Shown here piece after piece: positions 7,811 through 16,213 of a stretch of 64,000 nucleotides of DNA. The notes beneath the pieces were generated by a model. It was not told the origin of the DNA. It saw only the letters and a list, made by a program, of their open reading frames with translations, and did no database searches. The stretch comes from Halieaceae bacterium UBA5044 (GTDB lineage Bacteria; Pseudomonadota; Gammaproteobacteria; Pseudomonadales; Halieaceae), in contig DIBU01000015.1 in assembly GCA_002416125.1 (NCBI GenBank), forward strand, positions 124,001-188,000, read 5' to 3'. Each line of letters opens with the position of its first letter. The stretch's first letter is position 1. A program made the position numbers and the translations under genes.

Positions 7811-10267
7811 TCAGTTACCGCCGAACTTCATGCCCACTTCCAGGCCGTACGTGCGCGGCTGGCCGTAGTAGGTCATGGTCCACAGGTCACCGACCGGCAG
7901 CTCACCAATCCGATACTCCTCGTCAGTCAGGTTGCGACCATAGAGACGGGCGAAAAAGCGCTCATCGGCGGTGGTGTAGGTCACGCTGGCATTTACCAGG
8001 GTGCGATCGTCGGTAACGCCGTGCAGGTCAGAGGAGACATTCGAGTAGACGAATATTGCCTCATCTTCAAATGACAGACCCGCGATCCAGGTCAGGTCAC
8101 CCGCCATGAAGTCGTGCACGTAGATTGCATCAAGGCCGTACTGCCATTCTGGTGCCCGGTTGACATCCTCGTTGCTCAGGTCGATGTCGATCTCGCCGTC
8201 GAAGTTGGTGTCGGCCAGGAACTCGTCATACTCGCTCTTCAGGTAACCGAGGTTACCGCGCAGCGTCAGGTTATCGCTCAGCTCTGCGGTCATCTCCAGT
8301 TCCAGACCGTAGGAAGAGAGATCCGCCGCGTTGAAGAAGCGCGTTTCCTGGAAGCTGCCGCCAAAGCCGTTGTCGAAAATGGCCACCAGGTCGCGCTGCG
8401 CATCCGAGTACTCGACATAGAACGCCGCCATATTCAGACGCAGGCGATTGTCCATGAAGTCACCCTTCAGGCCGGCCTCGAAAGAGTCGGCAATCTCGGG
8501 ATCGGTAGGTGCGGCAGAGGCTGCCGTAATGGGCGCACCCGATGTACCGGTCTGGTCGTTGTAGGCGCCGCTCTTGAAGCCTCGCGAATAGTTCAGGTAG
8601 CCAAACAGATCATCCGAGAACGTATAGCTGGCGGTCAGGCGCCAGGTGGGCTCCTGCCAGGACTCGCTGTCGCGGAAGACGCCTTCGGAGTACTTGTTGA
8701 AGTCCGCCGCGTCGAGCCCGCTACCGAAGTCGCGCCAGGTGAGGTTGGGGTCGAATCCACCATTCAACTGCTGGAAAAAGACCTGGTTGCGGCCCGTCCA
8801 GCTCTTGGACTCGTCGGTGTAGCGGAGGCCGCCGGAGAGCGTCAGCCGGTCATTGATGTCATAGCTGCCGTCAACGAATACGGCCCAGTTGTCCGCCTCC
8901 TGCTCGTTACACAAGACTTGCGGGTTGTTATCCCACCAGGTCGGGTCGCCAAAGGCCGAGGAGCCCACGCCGAGAAGGTCGAGGAAACCCAGCACCTGAA
9001 CCACGCAGAAGGTGGTTTCATCATCCTGGTAGAAACCACCGAGGACGAAATTGAACGGGCCATCGAAGTTCGAGGCGAGACGAACTTCCTGCTGGAATGT
9101 CTGCCGCTCATCGAGACGGTTGGCATCGAACAGTGAACCACCGGGGCCGACCTCGCCCGTGTAGGTGGATGGGAGCTCGCTTTCCTGTTCGCGGTAACCG
9201 GTCACAGAACTGAGAGTGTAATTGTCCAGCTGCCAGTCCATGTTCAGGTAATAGCCGTCAACGTCGACCTGGTGGCCGTTGGACATGTTCAGCAGCAGGT
9301 CATCACGGTTGGTGATGCCGCCTTTATCCACCTGGTCACCACCGGGGTCAGACGTCAGCCCCAACGCGTTGAACACGAGCGGCGCGCCAGGCGGCGTACC
9401 GTTGGCTACCGGCGGCGAGTCACCGTCGTCCCGGATGATTTCGTACTGCGCCACCGCGGTAAAATTCGGAGTGGGCTCCCAGAGGGCTTTCAGTCGCGCC
9501 GAAATAGAGTCATCGCCACCAATCTTGCTGCCATCACCGCGGCCGGAGGTGCCCAGCGCGGGGTGCAAGGGATCGAACGCCGTCACCGGACCATACTCGG
9601 CGCCATTGCGCCAGTAGCCATCGGACTCCATGTACATGCCCGAAGCACGCAGTGCCAAGGTATCGCCGACCGCCACGTTGCCGGCCACGCGGGTCTCGAG
9701 GCGACCAAAGTTTTCGACCTTACCCTGCACTTCCAGCGAATTCTCGCCAAGCACCGGGCGTTTGGTCTTGACGTTGATCACACCACCGGTAGTGTTCTTG
9801 CCAAACAGCGTGCCCTGCGGTCCGCGCAGGACTTCAATTTGCGCAATGTCGAACATTTCCAGCAGCTGTGTCTGGATGTTGGGTAGCACGAAATCATCTA
9901 CCGTCACACCCACTTGCGGATCCTGGTAGACAATAATGGATGTCTGGCCCACGCCGCGCATGGCGAACGATGCAGCATTGAACCCTGCGGGCTTTGCCGC
10001 CGAAAAGTTCGGCACCAGCGTGGCGATATCCCCGAGATCCCGCGGCGTCAGCTGATCGATGTCATTGGAAGTGATGGCACTCACAGCCACCGCTGTGGTT
10101 TGAATGTCGGTTTCACTGCGACGGTTCGCCGTCACCAACACTTCTTCCAGCGCGGCTGTTGCGGTGAGCGGCAAACCACTCAGCAGCGGTGCACTGCTCA
10201 CGGCCAACGCGAGCGGCAAAGCCCTGACGGTAAAACGACCCTTCTTATCGATGTTATTGTGCTTCAT
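7811..10267 (-). CDS. TonB-dependent outer-membrane receptor
   Basis: An 818-residue receptor: a long signal region ending in TATAALEE, TonB box LEEVLVTANRR, plug motif IEVLRGPQGTLFGKNTTGG, and a barrel ending in PRTYGLEVGMKF. The start at 10267 has AGGAG 8 bases upstream. It is flanked by a terminator at 7765-7792 and an inverted repeat at 10289-10306, so it looks like a single-gene transcription unit. It lies just downstream of the Rieske/aldolase operon, and I infer a role in importing the same or a related hydrophobic substrate. It differs enough from the receptor at 1904-4150 to suggest different ligands. Confidence 0.9.
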   Translation of the reverse strand: MKHNNIDKKGRFTVRALPLALAVSSAPLLSGLPLTATAALEEVLVTANRRSETDIQTTAVAVSAITSNDIDQLTPRDLGDIATLVPNFSAAKPAGFNAASFAMRGVGQTSIIVYQDPQVGVTVDDFVLPNIQTQLLEMFDIAQIEVLRGPQGTLFGKNTTGGVINVKTKRPVLGENSLEVQGKVENFGRLETRVAGNVAVGDTLALRASGMYMESDGYWRNGAEYGPVTAFDPLHPALGTSGRGDGSKIGGDDSISARLKALWEPTPNFTAVAQYEIIRDDGDSPPVANGTPPGAPLVFNALGLTSDPGGDQVDKGGITNRDDLLLNMSNGHQVDVDGYYLNMDWQLDNYTLSSVTGYREQESELPSTYTGEVGPGGSLFDANRLDERQTFQQEVRLASNFDGPFNFVLGGFYQDDETTFCVVQVLGFLDLLGVGSSAFGDPTWWDNNPQVLCNEQEADNWAVFVDGSYDINDRLTLSGGLRYTDESKSWTGRNQVFFQQLNGGFDPNLTWRDFGSGLDAADFNKYSEGVFRDSESWQEPTWRLTASYTFSDDLFGYLNYSRGFKSGAYNDQTGTSGAPITAASAAPTDPEIADSFEAGLKGDFMDNRLRLNMAAFYVEYSDAQRDLVAIFDNGFGGSFQETRFFNAADLSSYGLELEMTAELSDNLTLRGNLGYLKSEYDEFLADTNFDGEIDIDLSNEDVNRAPEWQYGLDAIYVHDFMAGDLTWIAGLSFEDEAIFVYSNVSSDLHGVTDDRTLVNASVTYTTADERFFARLYGRNLTDEEYRIGELPVGDLWTMTYYGQPRTYGLEVGMKFGGN

Positions 10268-10288
10268 TGCGGCGTACTCCTGACATTA

Positions 10289-10306
10289 TGAGTTATGTGT
10301 AATTCA
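10289..10306. promoter_or_regulatory. Inverted repeat upstream of the TonB receptor
   Basis: TGAGTTATGTGTAATTCA has arms TGAGTTA / TAATTCA that match at 6 of 7 positions around a 4-base spacer. It lies 22 bases before the receptor start codon, in the 100-base gap after the Rieske gene. It is an operator candidate only. Confidence 0.4.
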
Positions 10307-10367
10307 GTGAGTCGGGGCCGCGTCAAAGCGGCGTCCAACCCAGTATGGTGCCCTCTACCCACTTGCG

Positions 10368-11723
10368 CTAGCGCGCCAGCCTCCTCTCCAGTTCAACGTG
10401 AAAGTGCCTGAGGCGCTGCTCCTGTTCACTCCAGAGCTGGCCTTCAAATCCCCGAGAACGCATACCCTGCTGCACCACGGGCAGCAGTGCGGAGTCCTGA
10501 CTCAGCACCAAGCCCAGGTTGGCGTCCTCTTCAATGCTGTAGTGCTCGGTGGCCGGACGCACCCGCCCCGTGGTATCGGTGCCCTCGGGCAGCCCCATCC
10601 AGGCCGGTGGACGATAACTGCCGTCTTCCACCGGGAAAATCAGCGTCATGGTGTCGTAGTAGAAACGCTCCGGGTCCGTCTCGTGAGGCAGGAAGCGCAT
10701 CAGGAACACCGCTTCGGGGTGACAGCCGATCTGCACGTTGGGAAAAACGCCGGTCGCCCAGCTGTCAGACAGTTGCCCGTCAACGAAGCGGGAGTAATCC
10801 AGTCCCAGCCGCTCCGCGCGCTGGCGTTTGCCCTGCTGGATAGCGCGGCGCACATCCGCGGCGGTGCCGGTGAAGCCGGAGGGATCCAGGCCCGCGTCCT
10901 CCAACATCATTTTCAGACCCTCGTTCACCGTGGTCTGGTCGCGCATGCGCGGGCTGGGCTGCCCCAGTGGCACGATCATGCGGCTCGCGCCATTCGGGTA
11001 GAGGTCATACTGCACATTCAGGTCGCCCATTACGCCGCGGGTTTCCGGGTGCACGGCGTGCAGGTGGTAGCTCTCGTAGAACGCCTCAACGCCGACCTTC
11101 CAGTTGGCACCCCACTCGCTGCGCACGTGACGCGCCACCCGCATGTCTGCAATGCGGTAGGCCTCGAGGTAGCCCTCTGGCAGCCCGATGGCGTCTTTCA
11201 GGGGCTGCTCGGGCGTATCATCCATGTTGATGAACACGATGCCGGCAAGTGTATCGCAATGTACCGGCTTCAGGCCGGGGCGATGCGCCACGACCTCAGG
11301 CTTGAAATACTCCTCGTCGGTTATTCGACGCAAACGCCCATCGTTGTGAAAGCTCCAGCTGTGAAAGGGGCAGACAAACACCTTGCGGTTACCGCGCTCG
11401 TCCCACACCAGGCGCGCCCCGCGGTGGCTGCACACGTTGTAGAAAGCCTTGATCCCGTCCTCGGTGCGGGTGACGATGATTGATTCCTCGCGAATGTTGA
11501 ACAGGAAAAAGTCACCCACCTCCGGGATATCCGACTCCACGCCGGCAATCAGCCAGGAGCGGGTCCAGAGCTTGTCCCATTCGCGCTGCATGTATTCCCG
11601 GCTGAAGTACCCTTCCTTGCCGGCCATCTCTACGCCGTTGTCCACCTCCGGCTGCTTCGACTCCAGGGATTCCACCGGCGCATCGGGGTTGATTACCGCA
11701 ATCGGTACACCTTTCGCATTCAT
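10368..11723 (-). CDS. Rieske aromatic-ring-hydroxylating oxygenase, alpha subunit
   Basis: A 451-residue oxygenase subunit. The Rieske cluster ligands are visible as C98-S-H100 and C118-P-F-H121, and the mononuclear iron site as the YHLHAVH motif with a distal Asp. Such enzymes add O2 to a ring or remove a methyl group, using electrons from a reductase. No reductase or ferredoxin gene lies beside it, so these must come from elsewhere in the genome. No beta subunit is visible either, suggesting an alpha-only type. It is the last gene of the operon starting at 17025; its ATG overlaps the TGA of the Zn-ribbon gene (11720-11723). Substrate unknown; a terpenoid, steroid or aromatic acid is plausible. 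Confidence 0.88.
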   Translation of the reverse strand: MNAKGVPIAVINPDAPVESLESKQPEVDNGVEMAGKEGYFSREYMQREWDKLWTRSWLIAGVESDIPEVGDFFLFNIREESIIVTRTEDGIKAFYNVCSHRGARLVWDERGNRKVFVCPFHSWSFHNDGRLRRITDEEYFKPEVVAHRPGLKPVHCDTLAGIVFINMDDTPEQPLKDAIGLPEGYLEAYRIADMRVARHVRSEWGANWKVGVEAFYESYHLHAVHPETRGVMGDLNVQYDLYPNGASRMIVPLGQPSPRMRDQTTVNEGLKMMLEDAGLDPSGFTGTAADVRRAIQQGKRQRAERLGLDYSRFVDGQLSDSWATGVFPNVQIGCHPEAVFLMRFLPHETDPERFYYDTMTLIFPVEDGSYRPPAWMGLPEGTDTTGRVRPATEHYSIEEDANLGLVLSQDSALLPVVQQGMRSRGFEGQLWSEQEQRLRHFHVELERRLAR

Positions 11724-12133
11724 GATGAATTACCTCTCTGACTGTCAAGCGTGAACACGGGAAGGGTAACGCTCTCAGACCAGGGGGCAAAAGCCACTTG
11801 CACCGGGAGCCCTACCGCAACGGCTTCCGGGGCGCAATCGACGACATGGCTCATCAGCGTCGGCCCCTCTTGTAACTGGATCAGCGCTACCACGTACGGT
11901 GCCTCATAGGCCTTGGAGATGGGCCTGCGCACCACGGTGAAGCTGATGATTTCCCCACGCCCCGTGGCAGCGACCCATTCCAGCTCATCGCTGAGGCAGC
12001 TGGCACACATGATGCGCGGATAGAACTGGTGGAGGCCACAGCGGCTACAGCACTGCAGGCGTAACTCGCCCACGCGGCAACCCGCGATATAGGCGTCGGC
12101 AAGTGCGCCGCTGGCCGGTTGGATACGTTCCAC
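11720..12133 (-). CDS. Zn-ribbon OB-fold protein (DUF35), thiolase/aldolase partner
   Basis: A 137-residue protein with a zinc ribbon (two Cys pairs, CCSRC and CASC) followed by an OB fold (GRGEIISFTVVRRP). I chose the GTG at 12133: GGAGGAAGG lies 6 bases upstream and the start falls directly behind the thiolase-like stop at 12135. DUF35 proteins bind SCP2-type thiolases or aldolases; in steroid side-chain degradation the DUF35 domain of ChsH2 binds Ltp2 to form the active retro-aldolase. Here it is a free protein encoded beside a thiolase-fold gene, which supports the same kind of complex. Confidence 0.85.
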   Translation of the reverse strand: MERIQPASGALADAYIAGCRVGELRLQCCSRCGLHQFYPRIMCASCLSDELEWVAATGRGEIISFTVVRRPISKAYEAPYVVALIQLQEGPTLMSHVVDCAPEAVAVGLPVQVAFAPWSESVTLPVFTLDSQRGNSS

Positions 12134-12134
12134 G

Positions 12135-13304
12135 TCAGCCTTCCTCCCTGCCCAGTATGAGCGTGCTGTGGCTGGACATGATGCCGCCCTGCGCATGCAG
12201 AAGCCCATAACGGGCATTCGCGACCTGGCGCTCACCTGCCGTGTGTCGCAGCTGCCAGACCGACTCTGTCAGTGCGAACATGGACCCGGGATTGCCGGGG
12301 TGACAGTGGGACAGCAGACCCCCGTGGGTATTCACCGGCAGCTGTCCCGCCGGGCCGATGCCCGCCTCGCTGACGAAGGCCCCGCCCTCACCCTTGGCAC
12401 AAAAACCCAGATCCTCGAGCTCCACCAGCACGGTCGGTGTAAAGCAGTCGTAGAGCTGCGCAAAATCCATGTCGGCGGGGCGCAGGCCTGCCATGGCATA
12501 GGCTCTCTGGCCCGATTCCCGAGCAGCGGACGCGGTGAGATCCTGCGCCTGGCTGATGTGCTCGTGCCCATGGCCTTCACCGACGCCCAGCACATACACG
12601 GGTGACTGGCGGAACGCCCGCGCCCGTTCTGCCGCTACAAGTATGATCGCCGCGCCGCCATCTGACACCAGGGAACAATCGAGCAGGTGCAGCGGGTCGG
12701 CAATCATGCGCGAGTTGAGCACGTCATCAACGGTGATCGACTCACGCATCTGTGCCGCCGGGTTGCGCGCCGCGTGCGCCCTGCAGGCGACCGCGATTTC
12801 TGCAAAATGCTCGGGGCGTGTGCCGTAGCGCGCCATGTGCGCCTGCGCGATCAGCGCATAATATGCGGGTACCGTGGGACCGTAGGGCTGCTCGTACTGC
12901 GGATGCCCGGTGGAAGACTGCATCAGCATCGCCTGGTCGCGGGTGAGGCCACTGCGCAGACTGTCCGCCATCGCAACCACTACCACCTCCGCCATACCGG
13001 TCAGGATCGCCGATGCCGCGTGGTGCAATACGGAGAAGGTTGTGCCACCGCCGGCCCCCGCGGCAAAACAGTAACGCGGTGTGATCGCCAGATATTCGGC
13101 AATGGCTTCTGCGTGGTACAGCATGGGTTGCGCCATACTGTTACAGGTAACGAGGCCGTCCACCTCATCCTTGCCAATGCCGGCGTCAGCCAGTGCCAGC
13201 AGAACGGATTCGATACACAGCTCAGTGGCCGTCCTGTCCGGCACCACGCCAACGCGGGTATCCGCCGCCCCGACAATAGCCACCTTGCCGCGCAAACTGC
13301 TCAC
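12135..13304 (-). CDS. SCP2-type thiolase-fold protein, probable Ltp2-like aldolase
   Basis: A 389-residue thiolase-superfamily protein (KVAIVGAADTRVG at the N terminus). Where classical thiolases carry the nucleophile in a C-S-S/G motif, this sequence reads AGAGGGTTFSV and has no Cys. The C-terminal HCHPGNPGS loop keeps the His-Pro motif. Loss of the nucleophile together with an adjacent DUF35 gene is the signature of Ltp2-type retro-aldolases rather than true thiolases. The GTG at 13304 gives the family's normal length; the reading frame is open upstream to 13400 inside the MaoC gene, and I reject that longer form. The gene ends two bases before the DUF35 start. Confidence 0.78.
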   Translation of the reverse strand: MSSLRGKVAIVGAADTRVGVVPDRTATELCIESVLLALADAGIGKDEVDGLVTCNSMAQPMLYHAEAIAEYLAITPRYCFAAGAGGGTTFSVLHHAASAILTGMAEVVVVAMADSLRSGLTRDQAMLMQSSTGHPQYEQPYGPTVPAYYALIAQAHMARYGTRPEHFAEIAVACRAHAARNPAAQMRESITVDDVLNSRMIADPLHLLDCSLVSDGGAAIILVAAERARAFRQSPVYVLGVGEGHGHEHISQAQDLTASAARESGQRAYAMAGLRPADMDFAQLYDCFTPTVLVELEDLGFCAKGEGGAFVSEAGIGPAGQLPVNTHGGLLSHCHPGNPGSMFALTESVWQLRHTAGERQVANARYGLLHAQGGIMSSHSTLILGREEG

Positions 13305-13323
13305 TGCGTGCCCCCGCCGCCGC

Positions 13324-13764
13324 TCATGCTGCGCCCAACACAGCGGTGGCCACGCCGGGGGTGACCACCTCCCCGTCCGCGTTCTTGATAAAGACCTCAA
13401 CCCGCACCGAGCCCGAGGCTGGATCGACCTCGATCACGGTGCCCCCGGAAGTCAGGGTTTCACCTATGTAGGTTGCGGCGCGGTTGGAGTATTCAATGGA
13501 CACGAGGCGACCGTGGTCACCCAGCCACTCCTCCACACACTGGTTCAGCCAGTCCCCCAGCATTGGCCCGGCAATCACCAGGCCGGGGTAACCCTCCACC
13601 TCCCGGGTATAGGGCTCGTCAAAATGGATCCTGTGTGCATTCCACAGCGCGGCGTTGTACAGAAACAGCTGCACATTGTCGGGCGTGAGCTCACGCTCCG
13701 GGAGTGCATCGCCAACCTGCACCGACATCGGAGATTGTTTTTCAGACAGCGCCAAATCGCTCAC
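13324..13764 (-). CDS. MaoC-like hot-dog hydratase, catalytic-type subunit
   Basis: A 146-residue single hot-dog domain. The segment NAHRIHFDEPY carries the His/Asp pair typical of the HTD2/mesaconyl-CoA hydratase branch of MaoC enzymes. It starts with GTG at 13764, overlapping the stop of the second hot-dog gene (GTGA, 13761-13764). Together with 13761-14216 it would make a heterodimer that adds water to an enoyl-CoA, giving the beta-hydroxyacyl-CoA that the downstream aldolase-like protein can cleave. An alternative ATG at 13728 has no better ribosome site. Confidence 0.8.
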   Translation of the reverse strand: MSDLALSEKQSPMSVQVGDALPERELTPDNVQLFLYNAALWNAHRIHFDEPYTREVEGYPGLVIAGPMLGDWLNQCVEEWLGDHGRLVSIEYSNRAATYIGETLTSGGTVIEVDPASGSVRVEVFIKNADGEVVTPGVATAVLGAA

Positions 13765-14216
13765 CTCAGAATTCGTGTGGTTTGTTCACGGATGACCGGT
13801 TCACCCGCGTCGTTAACAATCTGCATGTCGACTTCATAGAAAATCAGCGGGCCGGAGCGCCCATGCTTCTCGTAGATGTTGGTCAGCGTACGCGTTGCGG
13901 TGAGCCAGTCGCCGGGATACACCGGCTTGAAGTAGTCGATTTTCAGGCCACCCGCCATGGCCCGCTCCAGCGGAAACCTGGGCAGCAGCGAATCGATTGA
14001 CACGCCGTCCGGGGTCAGTTCATCAAGCTCCACCACATCCCAGAACAGCGCCACGTGAAACATCGGCGGCGCCTGATCTCCGTCGAGGTATTTGCGTTGG
14101 CGGTTCCCCGTCGCTATCGCGTATTTTCGAATATCGCGCCGGGTGACCAGCTCGCGGTGCGGCGTGCTCTGCCGCCCGATATTGGCCAGCAGCTCGTCAC
14201 TGAGCAGGCTTGTCAT
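13761..14216 (-). CDS. FAS1-like dehydratase / MaoC N-type hot-dog subunit
   Basis: A 151-residue hot-dog protein of the FAS1-like dehydratase N-terminal type: VTRRDIRKYAIATGNRQRKY followed by APPMFHVALFWD, the pattern of the non-catalytic half of double-hot-dog hydratases. In many relatives this half and the catalytic half are one protein of about 280-300 residues; here they are two genes overlapping by 4 bases. Its own start overlaps the acyl-CoA ligase stop (ATGA, 14213-14216). It should dimerise with the product of 13324-13764. Confidence 0.8.
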   Translation of the reverse strand: MTSLLSDELLANIGRQSTPHRELVTRRDIRKYAIATGNRQRKYLDGDQAPPMFHVALFWDVVELDELTPDGVSIDSLLPRFPLERAMAGGLKIDYFKPVYPGDWLTATRTLTNIYEKHGRSGPLIFYEVDMQIVNDAGEPVIREQTTRILR

Positions 14217-15769
14217 ACCTTCCTCTCTCCCTGATTCCAGTAAGGGTCGCGCAGTTCGCGCTTGAGAATTTTTCCCGTGGGCGCCTTCGGCAGGCTGTCC
14301 ACAAAATCCACCGAACGCGGCTTCTGATAGGACGCCAGATGCTGGCTGGCAGCGGCGATAATCTCCTGCTCGGTGGCCTGCATGCCCGGCTTGAGCACGA
14401 CAACCGCTTTTACCGACTCACCCCACTCCGCGTCAGGCACCCCGAACACGGCGGACTCCAGCACGGCTGGGTGCTGGTGAATCGCGGCCTCCACCTGGGT
14501 GCTGTAAATATTCTCGCCACCGGAAATAATCATGTCCTTGGCGCGGTCAACAATGAAGATATAGCCCTCTTCATCCCACACCGCCACGTCTCCGGTGTGC
14601 ATCCAGCCATCGCGCAGGGTCTCGGCGGTGAGATCCGGGCGCTGCCAATAGCCCACCATGTTGGCTTCCGACTGCACCAGTATTTCGCCCGGTGTCACGC
14701 CATCGCGCGGCACCGGTTCACCCTGCGCATCAACCAGCTTGATGGTGGTCATGAAGCCTTCCCGCCCACAGGAACTCAGGCGCTCGGGGTGGATACCGGC
14801 GACTGCGTTGGCATGATCCTCCTGCGAGAGAAAGCTCATGGTCATGCCTTCAGTCTGTCCGTAGCCCTGGATCAGGGTACAGGGGAAAGCCTCCAGCGCG
14901 GCTTTCACCACGCTGTGCGGCATTGGGCCACCGCCGTACTGGATATTCCTCAGGCTACTGAGATCGTAATCGGCAAAGTTGTCCACCGCCATCATCCAGT
15001 TGAGCATGGTGGTGATGCCCAGGAAAGCCGACACGCGCTCGCGCTGGATGACCTCCAGCGCGAGCCGGGCCTCAAAGTTGATCAAAACCAGCGGACAGCC
15101 ATGGGCCATGTAGTTCATGGCCAGACCTACCGGTATGTGAAACATCTGGCCGGTGAGCATGTAGACGTCGGAGGGCACAATACGCTCGGCGACGGTCTGG
15201 TTGATCATGCCCGCAAACAGGGAGCGGTGTGTGTGCAGCGCTCCCTTCGATTCCCCCGTGGTGCCGCCGGTGTAGAGAATCAGTACCGGATCATCACCCC
15301 CCGTCGACGCGGACTGGGCGGGTTCCTGCGCACTCGCCTGTGCCAGAAGGGCCTCGTAGCTGCCGTCGCTGTCTTCGCCGAAGGCAAAGGCATGGGAAAT
15401 GCCGGCCTGCGCAACGAGAGTCGCCGCTTCATCGGCGTACTCGGCGGCATACATGAGCACCGCCGGTTCCCCGCCACTGGCGATCTTGAGCAGCTCCGGC
15501 GCCCCCAGGCGCCAGTTCAAAGGTTGCACAATGAGGCCGACCCTCGCGCAACCGTAATACACCTCCATGTACTCGATGCAGTTGCGCGCCAGCACCGCTA
15601 CACGATCACCCTTGGCAAGCCCCAACTGTTGCATGAGCGCGTTACCAAGGCGACATACGCGTTCGTCCAACTCGCCGAAGGTCATCCGGCGGCTGGTCGA
15701 GATATCGATCAGTGCCTCGCGGGTGGGTGCCAGACGGGCAGTCTTCGCCGGGATTTTGCCGATATTCAC
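14213..15769 (-). CDS. AMP-dependent acyl-CoA synthetase
   Basis: A 518-residue adenylate-forming ligase. P-loop ILYTGGTTGESKG, the YGQTEG adenine motif, TGDVAVWDEEGY with the hinge Asp, and a C-terminal PTGKILKREL with the catalytic Lys are all present. It should activate a free carboxylic acid to its CoA ester at the cost of ATP, starting the side-chain degradation carried out by the genes after it. It starts with GTG at 15769 with GGAAG six bases upstream and overlaps the next gene by 4 bases. It is the first of two such ligases in the island, so two acids or two steps are likely. Confidence 0.9.
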   Translation of the reverse strand: MNIGKIPAKTARLAPTREALIDISTSRRMTFGELDERVCRLGNALMQQLGLAKGDRVAVLARNCIEYMEVYYGCARVGLIVQPLNWRLGAPELLKIASGGEPAVLMYAAEYADEAATLVAQAGISHAFAFGEDSDGSYEALLAQASAQEPAQSASTGGDDPVLILYTGGTTGESKGALHTHRSLFAGMINQTVAERIVPSDVYMLTGQMFHIPVGLAMNYMAHGCPLVLINFEARLALEVIQRERVSAFLGITTMLNWMMAVDNFADYDLSSLRNIQYGGGPMPHSVVKAALEAFPCTLIQGYGQTEGMTMSFLSQEDHANAVAGIHPERLSSCGREGFMTTIKLVDAQGEPVPRDGVTPGEILVQSEANMVGYWQRPDLTAETLRDGWMHTGDVAVWDEEGYIFIVDRAKDMIISGGENIYSTQVEAAIHQHPAVLESAVFGVPDAEWGESVKAVVVLKPGMQATEQEIIAAASQHLASYQKPRSVDFVDSLPKAPTGKILKRELRDPYWNQGERKV

Positions 15770-15781
15770 GCGCCGCTTCCG

Positions 15782-16213
15782 TCAGTAACTCTTGTCGAGA
15801 TCCAAGTGCCGCCGCAGCAGCGTCCACTGCCCGTCTCGCTGCACCACGCGGTCGTGATAGACACCGGCTGACAGCAGGCTGATAGCGCCGTTCTCTGTCG
15901 CCAGCAGCGTCAGGTTGGAGACCACAGGCAGACCTTCCCCAGGCTCGTCTGCTGTCGGGAAAAAGATGTTCGAGACAACGTGGCGACGCTTGTCAGTCTG
16001 CTCCGCCATGGCACCCGTCATCAGCGCCATAATGCCGTCCCGGGACTCGAAGGGACCAACAAGGTCGCCGCCACCGATGCGCATGGTGAACATGGCGTCC
16101 ACTGCAAAGCAGGCTGCCAGCATGTCGACTTCCCGCTCATCCAGCGCGTAGGCCGCGCGTGACAGCAGCTCATGGATCGCCAGCTTGTTGGCCGTATCAA
16201 GCAGTGCGCTCAT
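15782..16213 (-). CDS. SnoaL-like (NTF2 fold) protein
   Basis: A 143-residue member of the SnoaL_4 family: LAIHELLSRAAYALDERE at the N terminus, a central strand with VVSNIFF, and W-T-L-L-R-R-H at the end. It lies between an acyl-CoA ligase (12-base gap) and an SDR gene whose stop overlaps its ATG (16210-16213). The position in an operon with hydratase and aldolase genes makes a dehydratase, isomerase or auxiliary role likely, but no family-specific catalytic dyad can be assigned with confidence. Confidence 0.75.
   Translation of the reverse strand: MSALLDTANKLAIHELLSRAAYALDEREVDMLAACFAVDAMFTMRIGGGDLVGPFESRDGIMALMTGAMAEQTDKRRHVVSNIFFPTADEPGEGLPVVSNLTLLATENGAISLLSAGVYHDRVVQRDGQWTLLRRHLDLDKSY

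Noticed and set aside
12135..13304. Naming the 12135-13304 product an acetyl-CoA acetyltransferase
   Set aside because: The nucleophile Cys motif of thiolases is absent, and a DUF35 gene is adjacent, so an aldolase-type role is more likely.
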